DNA from: Acidilobaceae archaeon UBA158
GTDB taxonomy: Archaea; Thermoproteota; Thermoprotei_A; Sulfolobales; Acidilobaceae
DNA: 35,039 bases
Assembly (NCBI GenBank): GCA_002506595.1
Contig: DAXV01000077.1
Span: 26,915-61,953, forward strand
Direction of reading: 5' to 3'
In this document: piece by piece, positions 26,901-34,906 of the stretch
How the letters are laid out: the number at the start of each line of letters is the position of its first letter
Numbering within the stretch: the stretch's first letter is position 1
Made by a program: the position numbers and the translations under genes
Notes under the pieces: model-generated
What the model was told of the DNA's origin: nothing
What the model saw: the letters and a program-made list of their open reading frames with translations, nothing else
The model's database searches: none

Positions 26901-28133
26901 ATCTTCGTTATTTTCAATACAATCTAATTTTGCCTTATCTATTTTTTCTACACAATCTAAATCCCATGGTTCTATTTGATATCCATTATTTAATTGTTCG
27001 TTGTTTTTGATTATATTGCTTACAATAAGATATGGTAATGATTTATCAAGTTCATTGCCCCTTTTTATTAAAACTGCTTTTGCAATTTCACCATGTCTTA
27101 TTTTTAAAACTGCCATAGATACTCTTGCAGCATAATCCCATTTATTTCCATTTAAAGGCAATTGCTTTATAGTATAAGGTTTCCAAATTGGATAAATTAA
27201 TCTAGGCTTATCAGTTATTATAACATAATTTTCCTCATTTTTTGGTAATTGTATATCTGGTAAAGTTTCTGCAAATTTTATATCATCAGGCATATTATTC
27301 CATTCCACATTAACAAGGCTTATTATTTTCTTTGATAATAATGATATTGTATAAACTGCTTTTGCTAAATTTGTTGAAAATGGAATCATTAAATGATAAT
27401 ATGCTGAAACTATAGATAATTCAGAATCTGGGAAGGCTATTGAATAAAGGTTCTTTGCATTTATTGCATTATAATTATCAAATTTTATATCACAATCTCC
27501 CCAATATATTATTTTTGATGGTTTGATTGAAGATAAAAGCAGTTCTAGACTTTCTCTAGGATCGCCTATTCTCCATTCAGATCCTTTTGGCGGTATATCA
27601 ATTTCTATTCCATCAATATATGCGAAAATTTTATCTTTGGAACAATATAAAGATACTATATCAGCTTTTTTCGATAAAACAGGTTCTTTTCCTAGCTTTA
27701 TAGATGCTTCTTTTTCCCATTTAGATATGCCTAAAGCTAGTAATGCATTTCTTGATTCCATCAATGCTTCAGATGAAACGCTACACCCTCTTGATGAAAG
27801 AATTATAACATCTTCATATAAGCCAAGTTTTGGTAAATATATAGATAGTTTTTCAGAATCTTTTGGGCAATAATTTGAACTCCTTATTAATCTGCTTAAT
27901 CTTATTACATCTAGATTTTCTCTGTTTTTTAAAATAAGCTGGGCATAATTTGAAAAATAATTTTTTGATGTAGTTATATACCATTCAATTATATTTATGT
28001 ATATCTTCTCTAAGAAATTTTTTGGAATTACTTTATTTTGAATTAGAATTATTTTAGCTTTATGGTATAATAAGAATGAAGTTATGCCTAATATTATAAA
28101 TATGGTTGCTATGATAATTATTATTGTTATCAT
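23925..28133 (-). CDS. Very large RecQ-like DEAD/DEAH helicase with N-terminal membrane segment
   Basis: Protein of 1402 residues. Helicase motifs: PTGAGKS (688-694), VSPLKALIHDQ, DEAH (791-794) followed by TLSKWGFSFRPSYL, which matches the RecQ aromatic loop, ALTATAP, FYHGKL, TKAFGMGIDIPNIRW, and QESGRAGRDG (1018-1027). Residues about 3-24 form a hydrophobic helix; GGTG five bases before the ATG at 28133 supports that start, and no other start codon occurs in the next 60 codons. Residues 30-650 match nothing I recognise; 480-640 may be a decayed RecA-like domain (KRLIITPNDALAKNI). The C-terminal 370 residues contain scattered Cys and are also unassigned. Housekeeping neighbours (atpD, tfb) argue against a defence island. 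Confidence 0.85.
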   Translation of the reverse strand: MITIIIIIATIFIILGITSFLLYHKAKIILIQNKVIPKNFLEKIYINIIEWYITTSKNYFSNYAQLILKNRENLDVIRLSRLIRSSNYCPKDSEKLSIYLPKLGLYEDVIILSSRGCSVSSEALMESRNALLALGISKWEKEASIKLGKEPVLSKKADIVSLYCSKDKIFAYIDGIEIDIPPKGSEWRIGDPRESLELLLSSIKPSKIIYWGDCDIKFDNYNAINAKNLYSIAFPDSELSIVSAYYHLMIPFSTNLAKAVYTISLLSKKIISLVNVEWNNMPDDIKFAETLPDIQLPKNEENYVIITDKPRLIYPIWKPYTIKQLPLNGNKWDYAARVSMAVLKIRHGEIAKAVLIKRGNELDKSLPYLIVSNIIKNNEQLNNGYQIEPWDLDCVEKIDKAKLDCIENNEDCLFMHGLTVWEKELINIGASIPCKRESLSNDLRGIEINDVINIKTNELSAETFISQEISKVLNINGPTKTKVKVISSSHEIKDPIKASEAALKLLGREGKRLIITPNDALAKNISHIIDGIYIERTDDMDYWFNENKIGVISFEKNLFLPEVSFVASNVVLVFPERIVNNIEKTIKNISNYDFYIFRSLELSSKYGSKAVSRALSLHDNREFIELVEPKEEISAKNEINYDYLLDEINSYFNKLWKSRPRPYQQLSISSFIKMLEKGNPTIEIVILPTGAGKSAIFQIISKVLQDSGFGGSAIIVSPLKALIHDQVENAKSRGFKTLFIDSSVPLNKRIDAIKSTKAGFLDFLYLTPERFGTELIDDIFENASPSLIVLDEAHTLSKWGFSFRPSYLYMATKLQKIRKNGYPPIIALTATAPKDVINDILESLGYNPSEAETHHISLKNEETLNIDYNGKPLVLIAPTIRDELKFDVIAVPDNGEERLKVLAENVNNLTEWADKLNKPWLGLIFAPYVESKNAWWFNAENLSKWLSDKINEEVLFYHGKLNEHKRREIEKQLMELSKNGNGPRISVVTKAFGMGIDIPNIRWIIHSMPSESIEDFYQESGRAGRDGNEAKIITLYNPNDILRRKALAQKSSIRASELLKIYNKILAYRSLLSEKSGKAEIIPIPLDVLSRDEWASVRYLDVLRNSGILDYSLVKGPLKAYEANKKEIEMIYGWCVHIEKDYCLTKGGLEKINNELKPFDVSTALCQVNNTKYQAFIALNKALNLSKEYCENSITSDYNKNLIALISLSPGEKRQTKFLDEDVFNEVLRFSKREIQKIEDMQKIIEEAIAIRSRNGPNSVDPFIKNKVEEYLTKDLEKFNYKKIKDLGNVIECTPLKECANKIAQTIVDMEKTFGEGNVTIAVNSFQPLEEVEKEYRKITGITPRFSSQAYRKILTYINKGKEEKIMDFGYLVVIAKKNSRNEIMEDFLKKYKYAVSYFYKF

Positions 28134-28195
28134 TTTAACACCAAAAAGGTATTACTAAGTTTAACCTTTAAAAGGAAAAAAGGGTTAACTATTAA

Positions 28196-29134
28196 TTATA
28201 TATAAACAACTACTGTCATGTTTGTTATCAGGAATTTGTAAAGCTTTCTTACTGTTGATTCTTTTATGGAAACTGTATCAGCTATCTCTTTTTGGCTTAT
28301 ATCATAGCCATTTAGTCTTGATACTAAATAAACAGCAGCAGCCGCTATAGCTTCAGGTTTTTTACCATAAAGATTTTTACCAGAAGATAATGATTCTTTT
28401 ACAAAGCTAATTGATTGCTCTATAATATTTTGATTTAAATTTAAAGATGATACAATTCTATTTATATATGTAACAACCCTTGTTAACATTCTATCATTAC
28501 TATTAATATATCCATAGTTTTCACTTTCTATAAATCTGTATTTTGGTAGGATACCCAAATCATTAAGCTTCTTTTTACCTTCCCAAAGCTTATTATTATC
28601 TATGCCCATGAATTCTTCTATTTCTGATTGCGATATGTTTAGGTTATATAATTCAACAACTTTAGCAAATGCAGCCGCAATTATTGCTTCCTTATCTTTA
28701 CCAACAGATCCCCCATTTTTTTCTATATATTCATGAAGTATTAATCCTAATGTTTGAGATGCTGATTTTGGTAAATTAAAATATTCTGTTAGTTTATTTG
28801 CTAATGAAAACATAGCAATTTGAGGCATTTCTGACCTCGAAGTTGCATGTCTCATACTTATTCTTCTGCTGTTAAAAGCTTTTAATATGTTTCTTGATTT
28901 AGGTGGTGTAAATGTTAAAGCGCCACCCCCTTTGTCGTGTCTTAATAATGTTTCTGTCTGCGAAGCCCTTTCTATACCTCTTGTATTTTGGATGCCCTTT
29001 TCATTATAAGATCTCCACTCAGGTTTATCTGCTAACAGGTTTTCATTTATAACCAATCCACAATTTTGACAAACAAGTTTACCGTCAAGAGTAGATATTA
29101 TATTACTTGAGCCACACCTAGGACATCTATTCAA
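28196..29134 (-). CDS. tfb: Transcription initiation factor TFB
   Basis: Protein of 312 residues. An N-terminal zinc ribbon (Cys4, Cys7, Cys22, Cys25 in CPRCG and CQNCG) is followed by the B-reader region around WRSYNEKG and RHDKGGGALTF, and two cyclin-like repeats, the second with KSLYGKKPEAIAAAAVYLV-like residues and SQKEIADTVSIKESTVRK (DNA-binding helix). It bridges TBP-bound promoter and RNA polymerase. TTG at 29134 is preferred: GAGGTGA lies just upstream and overlaps the gar1 stop, giving a coupled gar1-tfb pair. GTG at 29143 lies inside that ribosome site. Confidence 0.95.
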   Translation of the reverse strand: MNRCPRCGSSNIISTLDGKLVCQNCGLVINENLLADKPEWRSYNEKGIQNTRGIERASQTETLLRHDKGGGALTFTPPKSRNILKAFNSRRISMRHATSRSEMPQIAMFSLANKLTEYFNLPKSASQTLGLILHEYIEKNGGSVGKDKEAIIAAAFAKVVELYNLNISQSEIEEFMGIDNNKLWEGKKKLNDLGILPKYRFIESENYGYINSNDRMLTRVVTYINRIVSSLNLNQNIIEQSISFVKESLSSGKNLYGKKPEAIAAAAVYLVSRLNGYDISQKEIADTVSIKESTVRKLYKFLITNMTVVVYI

Positions 29135-29139
29135 GAATT

Positions 29140-29421
29140 TCACCTCTTATAATGCCGGCCCCCAAATTTCTTAATTTCTACAAAATATACATCATTAAGA
29201 TTTATGTTATCTGTCAAAGGTTTAATCACTGCATAAGGTTTTTCTACATTACCTATTATATCAAATACTTTTCCTATTAAATTGAATTTGCTATCATATA
29301 CGTTACTGTTTAACTTTATTTTCAATTTTTTATTATCTATATTGACTATAATATAATTTAACACCTTATTTTTAGGCCTTCCGAGCAATTCAAACTTTCT
29401 TTTGTTAGGTGGAACCGGCAA
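29140..29421 (-). CDS. gar1: Gar1, H/ACA ribonucleoprotein subunit
   Basis: Protein of 93 residues. The central beta-barrel has KLNSNVYDSKFNLIGKVFDIIGNVEKPYAVIKP, the hallmark G-x-V-x-D-I-x-GNV-x-x-PY of Gar1. The protein binds Cbf5 in the H/ACA RNP and promotes release of pseudouridylated rRNA. TTG start at 29421, four bases after GGGAGGT. A Gar1-TFB gene pair is common in archaea, which strengthens both calls. Confidence 0.92.
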   Translation of the reverse strand: MPVPPNKRKFELLGRPKNKVLNYIIVNIDNKKLKIKLNSNVYDSKFNLIGKVFDIIGNVEKPYAVIKPLTDNINLNDVYFVEIKKFGGRHYKR

Positions 29422-29656
29422 TAATACCTCCCTTCTCTACTTATAATTCTGGTATAGTAAGGGTAATACTGGAGAGTTTTATGTGTTTATATAATTGAAA
29501 AATTTTATATCACTTATGATTTTTATCGAGGTAAATTATTATGAAGAAAAAATGGTATACAAAAGTAATATTTTTAAATAAAACTTATTATAGATAATAA
29601 ATCTTTACGTATAAAACACAATCAAATAAGGTAAGTTAAAAATAAGATAACAAAAA

Positions 29657-29848
29657 TTATTTTTGCTCTAGTTTAATTCCTTTGCTCTCTGCTTCTTTTT
29701 TTAAGAATTCTAAGACATCATATGGATCTCCACCAAATCTGTCTTCAATGATATTTAATTCTCTCATCCATCTTTTTCCGTAAATTTTCTTTGCAAGTTC
29801 AATTGTCTCATCAAGCAATTTTTTAGCTTCTTTTACTGAATCTTCCAT
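29657..29848 (-). CDS. Small charged helical protein, unknown (63 aa)
   Basis: Begins MEDSVKEAKKLLDETIELAKKIYG and contains WMRELNIIEDRFGGDPYDVLEFLKKEAESKG. Predicted to be two or three amphipathic helices, soluble. ATG at 29848 lies directly after GGTGATCGAA, so translation is well supported. No family recognised. It stands alone, with about 235-250 bases of AT-rich DNA on either side in which I see no gene. Confidence 0.72.
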   Translation of the reverse strand: MEDSVKEAKKLLDETIELAKKIYGKRWMRELNIIEDRFGGDPYDVLEFLKKEAESKGIKLEQK

Positions 29849-30096
29849 TTCGATCACCTTAAGTCTATTTTTATTTATAGAATAGGGGGTAAAAAATATA
29901 TTTATTTCAATACCGAAGAATTAACATATTAATTTAATATTAATTAAATAGTTTTTATATTAAATTTATAAAATATCTTTTTAATGTATTAGAAAAATTA
30001 TTATTAATACACAATATACCAAAAATATAAATCTTTTAGGAATCATATATTATTAGAGGTTAGATCCCAAACTGCTGATATTTAGGTGTTTAAAAT

Positions 30097-30510
30097 ATGC
30101 CACGTAATTCAGATGAGATAGAGAAAGCGGCTATGGAAACGATTAAGGAACACAAGGATGGTGTTTTACAAAGTGAGCTTTGGAAAATGATGGGTTTAGA
30201 TAGTAGAGAAGGTTCAAGACTTGTTTTAAGGTTAGCAAAAAAAGGTTTGATAAAAAGGGAGCAGGTAATAGTTAATGGAAGGAGGACTTATAGATTATTC
30301 GTTACAGAAAAGCCTATTGAATCTAAGCTATTAAACATTAGTTTATCGTCAATTTTAGATATTCCCTGCACCACATGTCCTCATATAGATGAATGCGGAT
30401 TAGGAGGATACTATGAGCCTTCTACTTGCCCATTAATAGAATTATGGTTAAGGAAAGAAGTAAAATTATCGTCTATTAGGAAGAAGCAATTAATGCAGCA
30501 AGCTGAATAA
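30097..30510 (+). CDS. TFE-beta (RPC34/39-like winged-helix, Fe-S) transcription factor subunit
   Basis: Protein of 137 residues. An N-terminal winged helix (about 1-75: DGVLQSELWKMMGLDSREGSRLV, wing NGRRTYRLFV) is followed by a Cys cluster C91-x2-C94-x5-C100-x10-C111 in CTTCPHIDECG...STCPLIELWL. This layout matches archaeal TFE-beta, the homologue of the Pol III subunit RPC34/39, whose Cys cluster holds a [4Fe-4S] centre; it partners TFE-alpha in open-complex formation. ATG start with GGTG eight bases upstream. Eleven bases separate it from srp19. Confidence 0.85.
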   Translation: MPRNSDEIEKAAMETIKEHKDGVLQSELWKMMGLDSREGSRLVLRLAKKGLIKREQVIVNGRRTYRLFVTEKPIESKLLNISLSSILDIPCTTCPHIDECGLGGYYEPSTCPLIELWLRKEVKLSSIRKKQLMQQAE

Positions 30511-30521
30511 GGTTATGAAAT

Positions 30522-30812
30522 ATGCCTAAAGAAGATAAGTATATAATATGGCCTTGTTATATTGACTCAAGTTTATCAAGAAACGATGGTAGAAAGATTT
30601 CTAAAGATAAAGCAGTATCAAAGCCTAGTATAGAAGAAATTGTTAATGCGGCAAAAAAACTTGGATTTGATGCTATCATAGAAGATAAAAAATATCCTAG
30701 ATTATGGTTTGAGCAAACAAAAAGAGTAGTGATACCTAAGGGAGTTAAAAAAAGGGAAATTCTATATAAATTAGCAGAAGAAATTAATAGATCAAGACAA
30801 AAAGTAAAGTAA
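30522..30812 (+). CDS. srp19: Signal recognition particle subunit SRP19
   Basis: Protein of 96 residues. The N-terminal YIIWPCYIDSSLSRNDGRKIS and the middle KKLGFDAIIEDKKYPRLWF are conserved SRP19 blocks; the C-terminus is basic. SRP19 binds the tips of helices 6 and 8 of the 7S RNA and prepares it for SRP54. The RNA itself lies in this window at 16.9-17.2 kb. ATG start with AAGGTTATGA upstream, 11 bases after TFE-beta, indicating one transcript. Confidence 0.93.
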   Translation: MPKEDKYIIWPCYIDSSLSRNDGRKISKDKAVSKPSIEEIVNAAKKLGFDAIIEDKKYPRLWFEQTKRVVIPKGVKKREILYKLAEEINRSRQKVK

Positions 30813-30898
30813 AAATATATAATAATTGAATTGCTGTTTATATTAGCATATACTATTCAATATTTATTTGTATAGCATATACACAAATGGGATTTAAA

Positions 30899-32077
30899 AT
30901 GAGTCATAGACAATGGCCTATGGATGAGAAACCTATATTGATATTTTGGGAAACGACAAAGGCATGTGGTCTTGCATGCAAGCATTGCAGAGCCGAAGCA
31001 ATAACAAAACCATTACCAAATGAATTAAATAACGAAGAAAGTCTAAGGCTAATAGACCAGATCTCAGATTTTGGAAAACCATCCCCTATATTAGTATTTT
31101 CAGGCGGAGATCCGTTAATGAGAAAAGATATTTGGGATTTAATTGAATATGCAAATAAAAAAGGTGTAATAACAGCATTATCTCCCAGCGTTACTCCTTT
31201 ATTAAATGATGAGACCATAGAAAAAATATCAAATTATAAAATATCTTCAGTTTCTATAAGTATAGATTCTCCATATAGAGAAATTCATGATAAAATTAGA
31301 GGAATTGAAGGCACATGGGATAGATCAATTGATGTAATTAAAAAAATGATAAATAAAGGAATCAAGGTGCAAGTAAATACTACAGTAATGAAGTCCACAT
31401 TAGAAGGCTTACCAGATATGGTAAGCTTATTAAATAAACTTAACGTTAATGTATGGGAAGTATTTTATATAATTCCTGTTGGAAGAGGAAAATTCGAAGA
31501 GGATTTAACAAAGCAAGAATGGGAAGACGTTTCATCATTTTTATATGAGGCAAGTAAATATAACTTAACAATAAGAACTTCAGAAGGACCTATGTTTAGA
31601 AGAATAACTTTATTATATAAAAACTTTGAAAAAAATAATTTGAATTATGAAAAAGAATTTTATCATGGAGATTTATACTATAGGCTTATTAATAGATTAA
31701 AAGAAATAATGGGAGAACCTAAAGGAGAAAGCAAGGCTGAAACACATGGAACTAGGGATGGTAGGGGAATAATATTCATTTCGCATGATGGTTATGTATA
31801 TCCGAGCGGTTTCTTACCTTATCCAGCTGGAAATGTTAGGAAGCAAAGCATTGTAGATATATATAGAAATTCACAGTTATTTAAAAAATTAAGGTCTTCA
31901 GACTTAAAAGGAAAATGTGGTTTATGCGAATTCAAAAACATATGTGGAGGTAGCAGAGCAAGGGCTTTTGCTTATACCGGTGATCCCTTTGCAGAAGATC
32001 CCGCTTGCTTATATAATCCAGGAGAATATGAACCAATATTAAAAAGACATGGTTTAAGTTATGATAGCTTGAGGTGA
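30899..32077 (+). CDS. Radical SAM/SPASM protein (TIGR04053-like), probable AhbD-type heme step
   Basis: Protein of 392 residues. The radical SAM cluster motif is CGLACKHC (Cys23, Cys27, Cys30), followed by FSGGDPLMR. The C-terminal SPASM region has GIIFISHDGYVYPSGFLP, GKCGLCEFKNICGG and a last Cys in EDPACLY, which hold auxiliary Fe-S clusters. The GYVYPSGFLP block resembles the TIGR04053 group. Being directly upstream of fused AhbAB and AhbC, it probably carries out the last Ahb step, oxidative decarboxylation of Fe-coproporphyrin III to heme b; this is inference. ATG at 30899 follows GGGAT; ATG 30887 is also in frame. Confidence 0.8.
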   Translation: MSHRQWPMDEKPILIFWETTKACGLACKHCRAEAITKPLPNELNNEESLRLIDQISDFGKPSPILVFSGGDPLMRKDIWDLIEYANKKGVITALSPSVTPLLNDETIEKISNYKISSVSISIDSPYREIHDKIRGIEGTWDRSIDVIKKMINKGIKVQVNTTVMKSTLEGLPDMVSLLNKLNVNVWEVFYIIPVGRGKFEEDLTKQEWEDVSSFLYEASKYNLTIRTSEGPMFRRITLLYKNFEKNNLNYEKEFYHGDLYYRLINRLKEIMGEPKGESKAETHGTRDGRGIIFISHDGYVYPSGFLPYPAGNVRKQSIVDIYRNSQLFKKLRSSDLKGKCGLCEFKNICGGSRARAFAYTGDPFAEDPACLYNPGEYEPILKRHGLSYDSLR

Positions 32078-32082
32078 AGGAA

Positions 32083-33045
32083 ATGGATAAATTAGATAAA
32101 GATATATTAATGGAATTGCAATACAATTTTCCATTAAATTCAAGGCCATATGATGAAATATCTGATAGATTAGGGATAAAATTAAATGAATTATTAAATA
32201 GAATGAACAAATTAAAGAATGAAGGTATAATAAAAAGAATAGGATTTTATTATAATTTCAGATCTCAAGGTAATGAAGCCGCTTTAATAGCATTTGAATC
32301 TGGAGAAAACTACAAAAAATTAGCTGAAATAGCTATGAAGGATCCATTAGTTACGCATAGCTATTTAAGAAATCATCCAATATATAATGTTTGGATCGTT
32401 GCAAAGAGATCTAGTCATGAAGAATTAATTAAATTAGCTGAAAGGATGATGAATGAGTCTAATTCGAAATCATATGTTGTTTTATTATCAAAGAGGACTT
32501 ATAAGTTGAGCGTTAAATTTGATTTATATAATGGAGTTTCAAAGGCAGGTAAATATGCATTATTGCCAAAAAATCCACCCTTGGTAAAAGATTTAGGTAT
32601 AGATAATGATTTTCCATTATCAATAAAAAGTTTACCTATAAATGAAAGACCATATGATTATGTATTAAAGAAATACAATATGTCAGAAGAAGAGCTTGAG
32701 GATACATTAAAAATGCTATTAGATAAAGGTGTTATAGCAGATCCAGGAGCAGCTTTAGATGGAGACAAATTGGGATTTAAAGAAAACGGTATGGCTGTTA
32801 TGGAACCGAATAATAATGAAGAAGAAATATGTGAGTGTGCAGCATCAATGAGTTTCTCTACTCATGTCGTTTTAAGGCAATCAATACCTGAAGGGAGATG
32901 GAAGCACGTTAGCTATGCAATGATACATGCAACTAATAAAGAAAAAATAAATAAAATGGTTGAAGAATTAAAAGAAAATTGTAAGCCAAAAGATATAATG
33001 GTTATCTATAGCTTAGAAGATTTAAAGCCTGGTGTGGTGAGATGA
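32083..33045 (+). CDS. ahbAB: Fused siroheme decarboxylase AhbA-AhbB
   Basis: Protein of 320 residues made of two related halves, each a winged-helix/AsnC-like unit. Half one (about 1-160) starts LDKDILMELQYNFPLNSRPY and includes EGIIKRIGFYYN; half two (about 170-320) starts NDFPLSIKSLPINERPYDYV and has the equivalent GVIADPGAALD and EGRWKHVSYAMIHA. AhbA and AhbB normally form a heterodimer that decarboxylates siroheme to 12,18-didecarboxysiroheme; NirDL-type fusions are known. ATG at 32083 chosen because GAGGTGAAGG precedes it; it begins five bases after the upstream stop and overlaps ahbC by ATGA. Confidence 0.88.
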   Translation: MDKLDKDILMELQYNFPLNSRPYDEISDRLGIKLNELLNRMNKLKNEGIIKRIGFYYNFRSQGNEAALIAFESGENYKKLAEIAMKDPLVTHSYLRNHPIYNVWIVAKRSSHEELIKLAERMMNESNSKSYVVLLSKRTYKLSVKFDLYNGVSKAGKYALLPKNPPLVKDLGIDNDFPLSIKSLPINERPYDYVLKKYNMSEEELEDTLKMLLDKGVIADPGAALDGDKLGFKENGMAVMEPNNNEEEICECAASMSFSTHVVLRQSIPEGRWKHVSYAMIHATNKEKINKMVEELKENCKPKDIMVIYSLEDLKPGVVR

Positions 33046-34235
33046 TACCAATAACTGTTATGGTAACTGGAGAAGGGACTGTTTCTTCAAAGATAAAGGG
33101 CCATTATAATAAGGATAATCCATCTAATTTTACAAACGAATTAAAGCCCGCAGTCTTTTGGAATATAACATATAAATGTAATTTAAATTGTATTCATTGT
33201 TATATAGATGCTTCATCTAAAAGCAATAGAGAAGAATTAAGTAAAGAAAAGCTGATTGAAGTTGCTAATGAAATAATAAAATTAGAATTACCTTTAATTG
33301 TATTTACTGGCGGAGAACCTCTTTATAGAAAGGAGTTTTGGGATGTTTCAGAGGTTTTAGCAAATAGGAAAAAACCTAAATTAACTTTAAGCACTAACGG
33401 TACATTAATTACAGAAGAAAACGCGAAAAAATTAAAAGAGCTTGGATACATATATGTTGGAATTTCTTTGGATAGCATTTATCCTCAAAATCATGATAAA
33501 TTTAGAGGTTATGATGGTGCATTTTCTTTAACAATGAAAGGTATTGAAAATTCAATAAAATATGGAATAGATGTTGGATTAAGGACAACTATAACTAAAT
33601 ATAATATAGGTGAAATACCATCAATGATAGACTTTGCTGTGAAAAAAGGGATAAGGAGGATATCATTATATTTGCTAGACACAATAGGGAGGGCAGTAAA
33701 GATATCATCAGAATTGCCTACAAAAGAGCAATTAATAAGCTTAACAAATATATTAATAGAAAAAGCAAATGAATACAAATCGAAAATTGAAATAGAAGTT
33801 GTTAGAGGTAATTTTATAGGAATTTATGTAGCAGATAAAATTTCAACAAATAAAGAAGATTTCTTAAAGTATTTGAGAATGATCCAAGCCCAAGGGGATT
33901 GTGGGAGGAAAACAATTAGCATTTATCCAGATGGAACAGTTAGACCTTGCCAATTCATCGATGATTATATAATTGGTGATTTAAGAAAACAGAAATTAGA
34001 AGAAATACTTCAAATAACAAATCCAAATCTTGGAAAGTTTATCAACTTATCAGATAACTTAGAAGGAGAAAGATGTAGTAAATGTGTATTTAAGAAAATA
34101 TGTGGCGGAGGAAGCAGAGGGAGGGCTAAAGTAATAAATAATAATTTCTGGGGAGATGAACCTTTATGTTTTATAGATTATAATGATATTGCAAAAAGGT
34201 GGGGAATTAATGACTCACATCCCTTTATATATTGA
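33042..34235 (+). CDS. ahbC: AhbC-type radical SAM/SPASM enzyme (12,18-didecarboxysiroheme deacetylase)
   Basis: Protein of 397 residues. The radical SAM motif is CNLNCIHC (Cys46, Cys50, Cys53) within FWNITYKCNLNCIHCYI, followed by IVFTGGEPLYRKEF. The SPASM tail has GDCGRKTISIYPDGTVRPCQF and CSKCVFKKICGGGSRGR. The FWN-TY-CNLNC-HCY block resembles AhbC and NirJ; AhbC removes the acetate side chains of didecarboxysiroheme to give Fe-coproporphyrin III. The start ATG overlaps the ahbAB stop. NirJ (heme d1) is the main alternative, but no nitrite reductase is present here. Confidence 0.85.
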   Translation: MIPITVMVTGEGTVSSKIKGHYNKDNPSNFTNELKPAVFWNITYKCNLNCIHCYIDASSKSNREELSKEKLIEVANEIIKLELPLIVFTGGEPLYRKEFWDVSEVLANRKKPKLTLSTNGTLITEENAKKLKELGYIYVGISLDSIYPQNHDKFRGYDGAFSLTMKGIENSIKYGIDVGLRTTITKYNIGEIPSMIDFAVKKGIRRISLYLLDTIGRAVKISSELPTKEQLISLTNILIEKANEYKSKIEIEVVRGNFIGIYVADKISTNKEDFLKYLRMIQAQGDCGRKTISIYPDGTVRPCQFIDDYIIGDLRKQKLEEILQITNPNLGKFINLSDNLEGERCSKCVFKKICGGGSRGRAKVINNNFWGDEPLCFIDYNDIAKRWGINDSHPFIY

Positions 34236-34875
34236 TTTTGATGGGTTAAAGGTATTAGTAATAGGAGGGGGTAATGTAGGTACAAGGAGGGCCTTAACAT
34301 TTCTAGAAGCAGGAGCAAATGTAACTGTTATAGCTTCATATTTTAATGAAAATTTAACAAAAATTAATGATTCAAGATTAAAATTAATAAAAATGGAAAT
34401 CAATAAACCTGAAGATTTAATTGATTTTATAGATAAGAACGATTTAATTGTTTTAACGACCGATAACGAATTTATAAATAATGGAATATATAAAATTGCA
34501 AAAGAAAAAGGTAAGCTAATAAATAATGCTACTAATTCTTCATTAGGTAACGTTATTGTTCCATTTAGAAAGAAAATATATGATAACTTAGAAGTAGCTA
34601 CAACAAGTTTGGGAAATACAGGGATTGCTGCAAGGAGGAGTTTGGAAAAAATAGAGAAATGCTTGGAAAACGATATTGAAATTAAAACACTTTATGATTC
34701 CATGAAGGAATTTAAAAAATATATTAAAGAAAAAATTAAAAATCCAAAGATTAGGTATAAATTATATTTTGAAGTAGAAAAGGATGAAATTTATGAAAAA
34801 TATGTGAGAGAAGGAAAATTAAATGAAGCAATAGAAAGGGCTAAAGAAGTAATAAAAGATTATGTTAACGATTAA
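34210..34875 (+). CDS. Precorrin-2 dehydrogenase / sirohydrochlorin ferrochelatase (CysG N-terminal, Met8-like)
   Basis: Protein of 221 residues. A Rossmann NAD site VLVIGGGNVGTRRA (Gly19-Gly24) follows MTHIPLYIDFDG; LTTDN and NNATNSSLGNVIVPF with ATTSLGNTGIAARR match the siroheme-synthase N-terminal family. It oxidises precorrin-2 to sirohydrochlorin and may insert iron, making siroheme, the substrate of AhbAB. ATG at 34210 is chosen because it follows GGTGGGG; it overlaps the ahbC 3' end by 26 bases, so the gene is translationally coupled. No methyltransferase domain is fused. Confidence 0.9.
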   Translation: MTHIPLYIDFDGLKVLVIGGGNVGTRRALTFLEAGANVTVIASYFNENLTKINDSRLKLIKMEINKPEDLIDFIDKNDLIVLTTDNEFINNGIYKIAKEKGKLINNATNSSLGNVIVPFRKKIYDNLEVATTSLGNTGIAARRSLEKIEKCLENDIEIKTLYDSMKEFKKYIKEKIKNPKIRYKLYFEVEKDEIYEKYVREGKLNEAIERAKEVIKDYVND

Positions 34876-34906
34876 ACTAGTAAAGCTTTAAAATTTTATT
34901 TATGAA

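Noticed and set aside
23925..28133. Reading the helicase as part of an antiviral system
   Set aside because: No nuclease, methylase or other defence genes adjoin; the neighbours are atpD, tfb and gar1.
29541..29597. 18-residue frame MKKKWYTKVIFLNKTYYR with GAGGT upstream
   Set aside because: Too short, with low-complexity composition; a five-base ribosome-like motif is easily found by chance. Kept only as a note.
33042..34235. NirJ of heme d1 synthesis
   Set aside because: No nirS, nirE, nirF or nirN genes are nearby, and the cluster is complete as an Ahb route; AhbC is the simpler reading.
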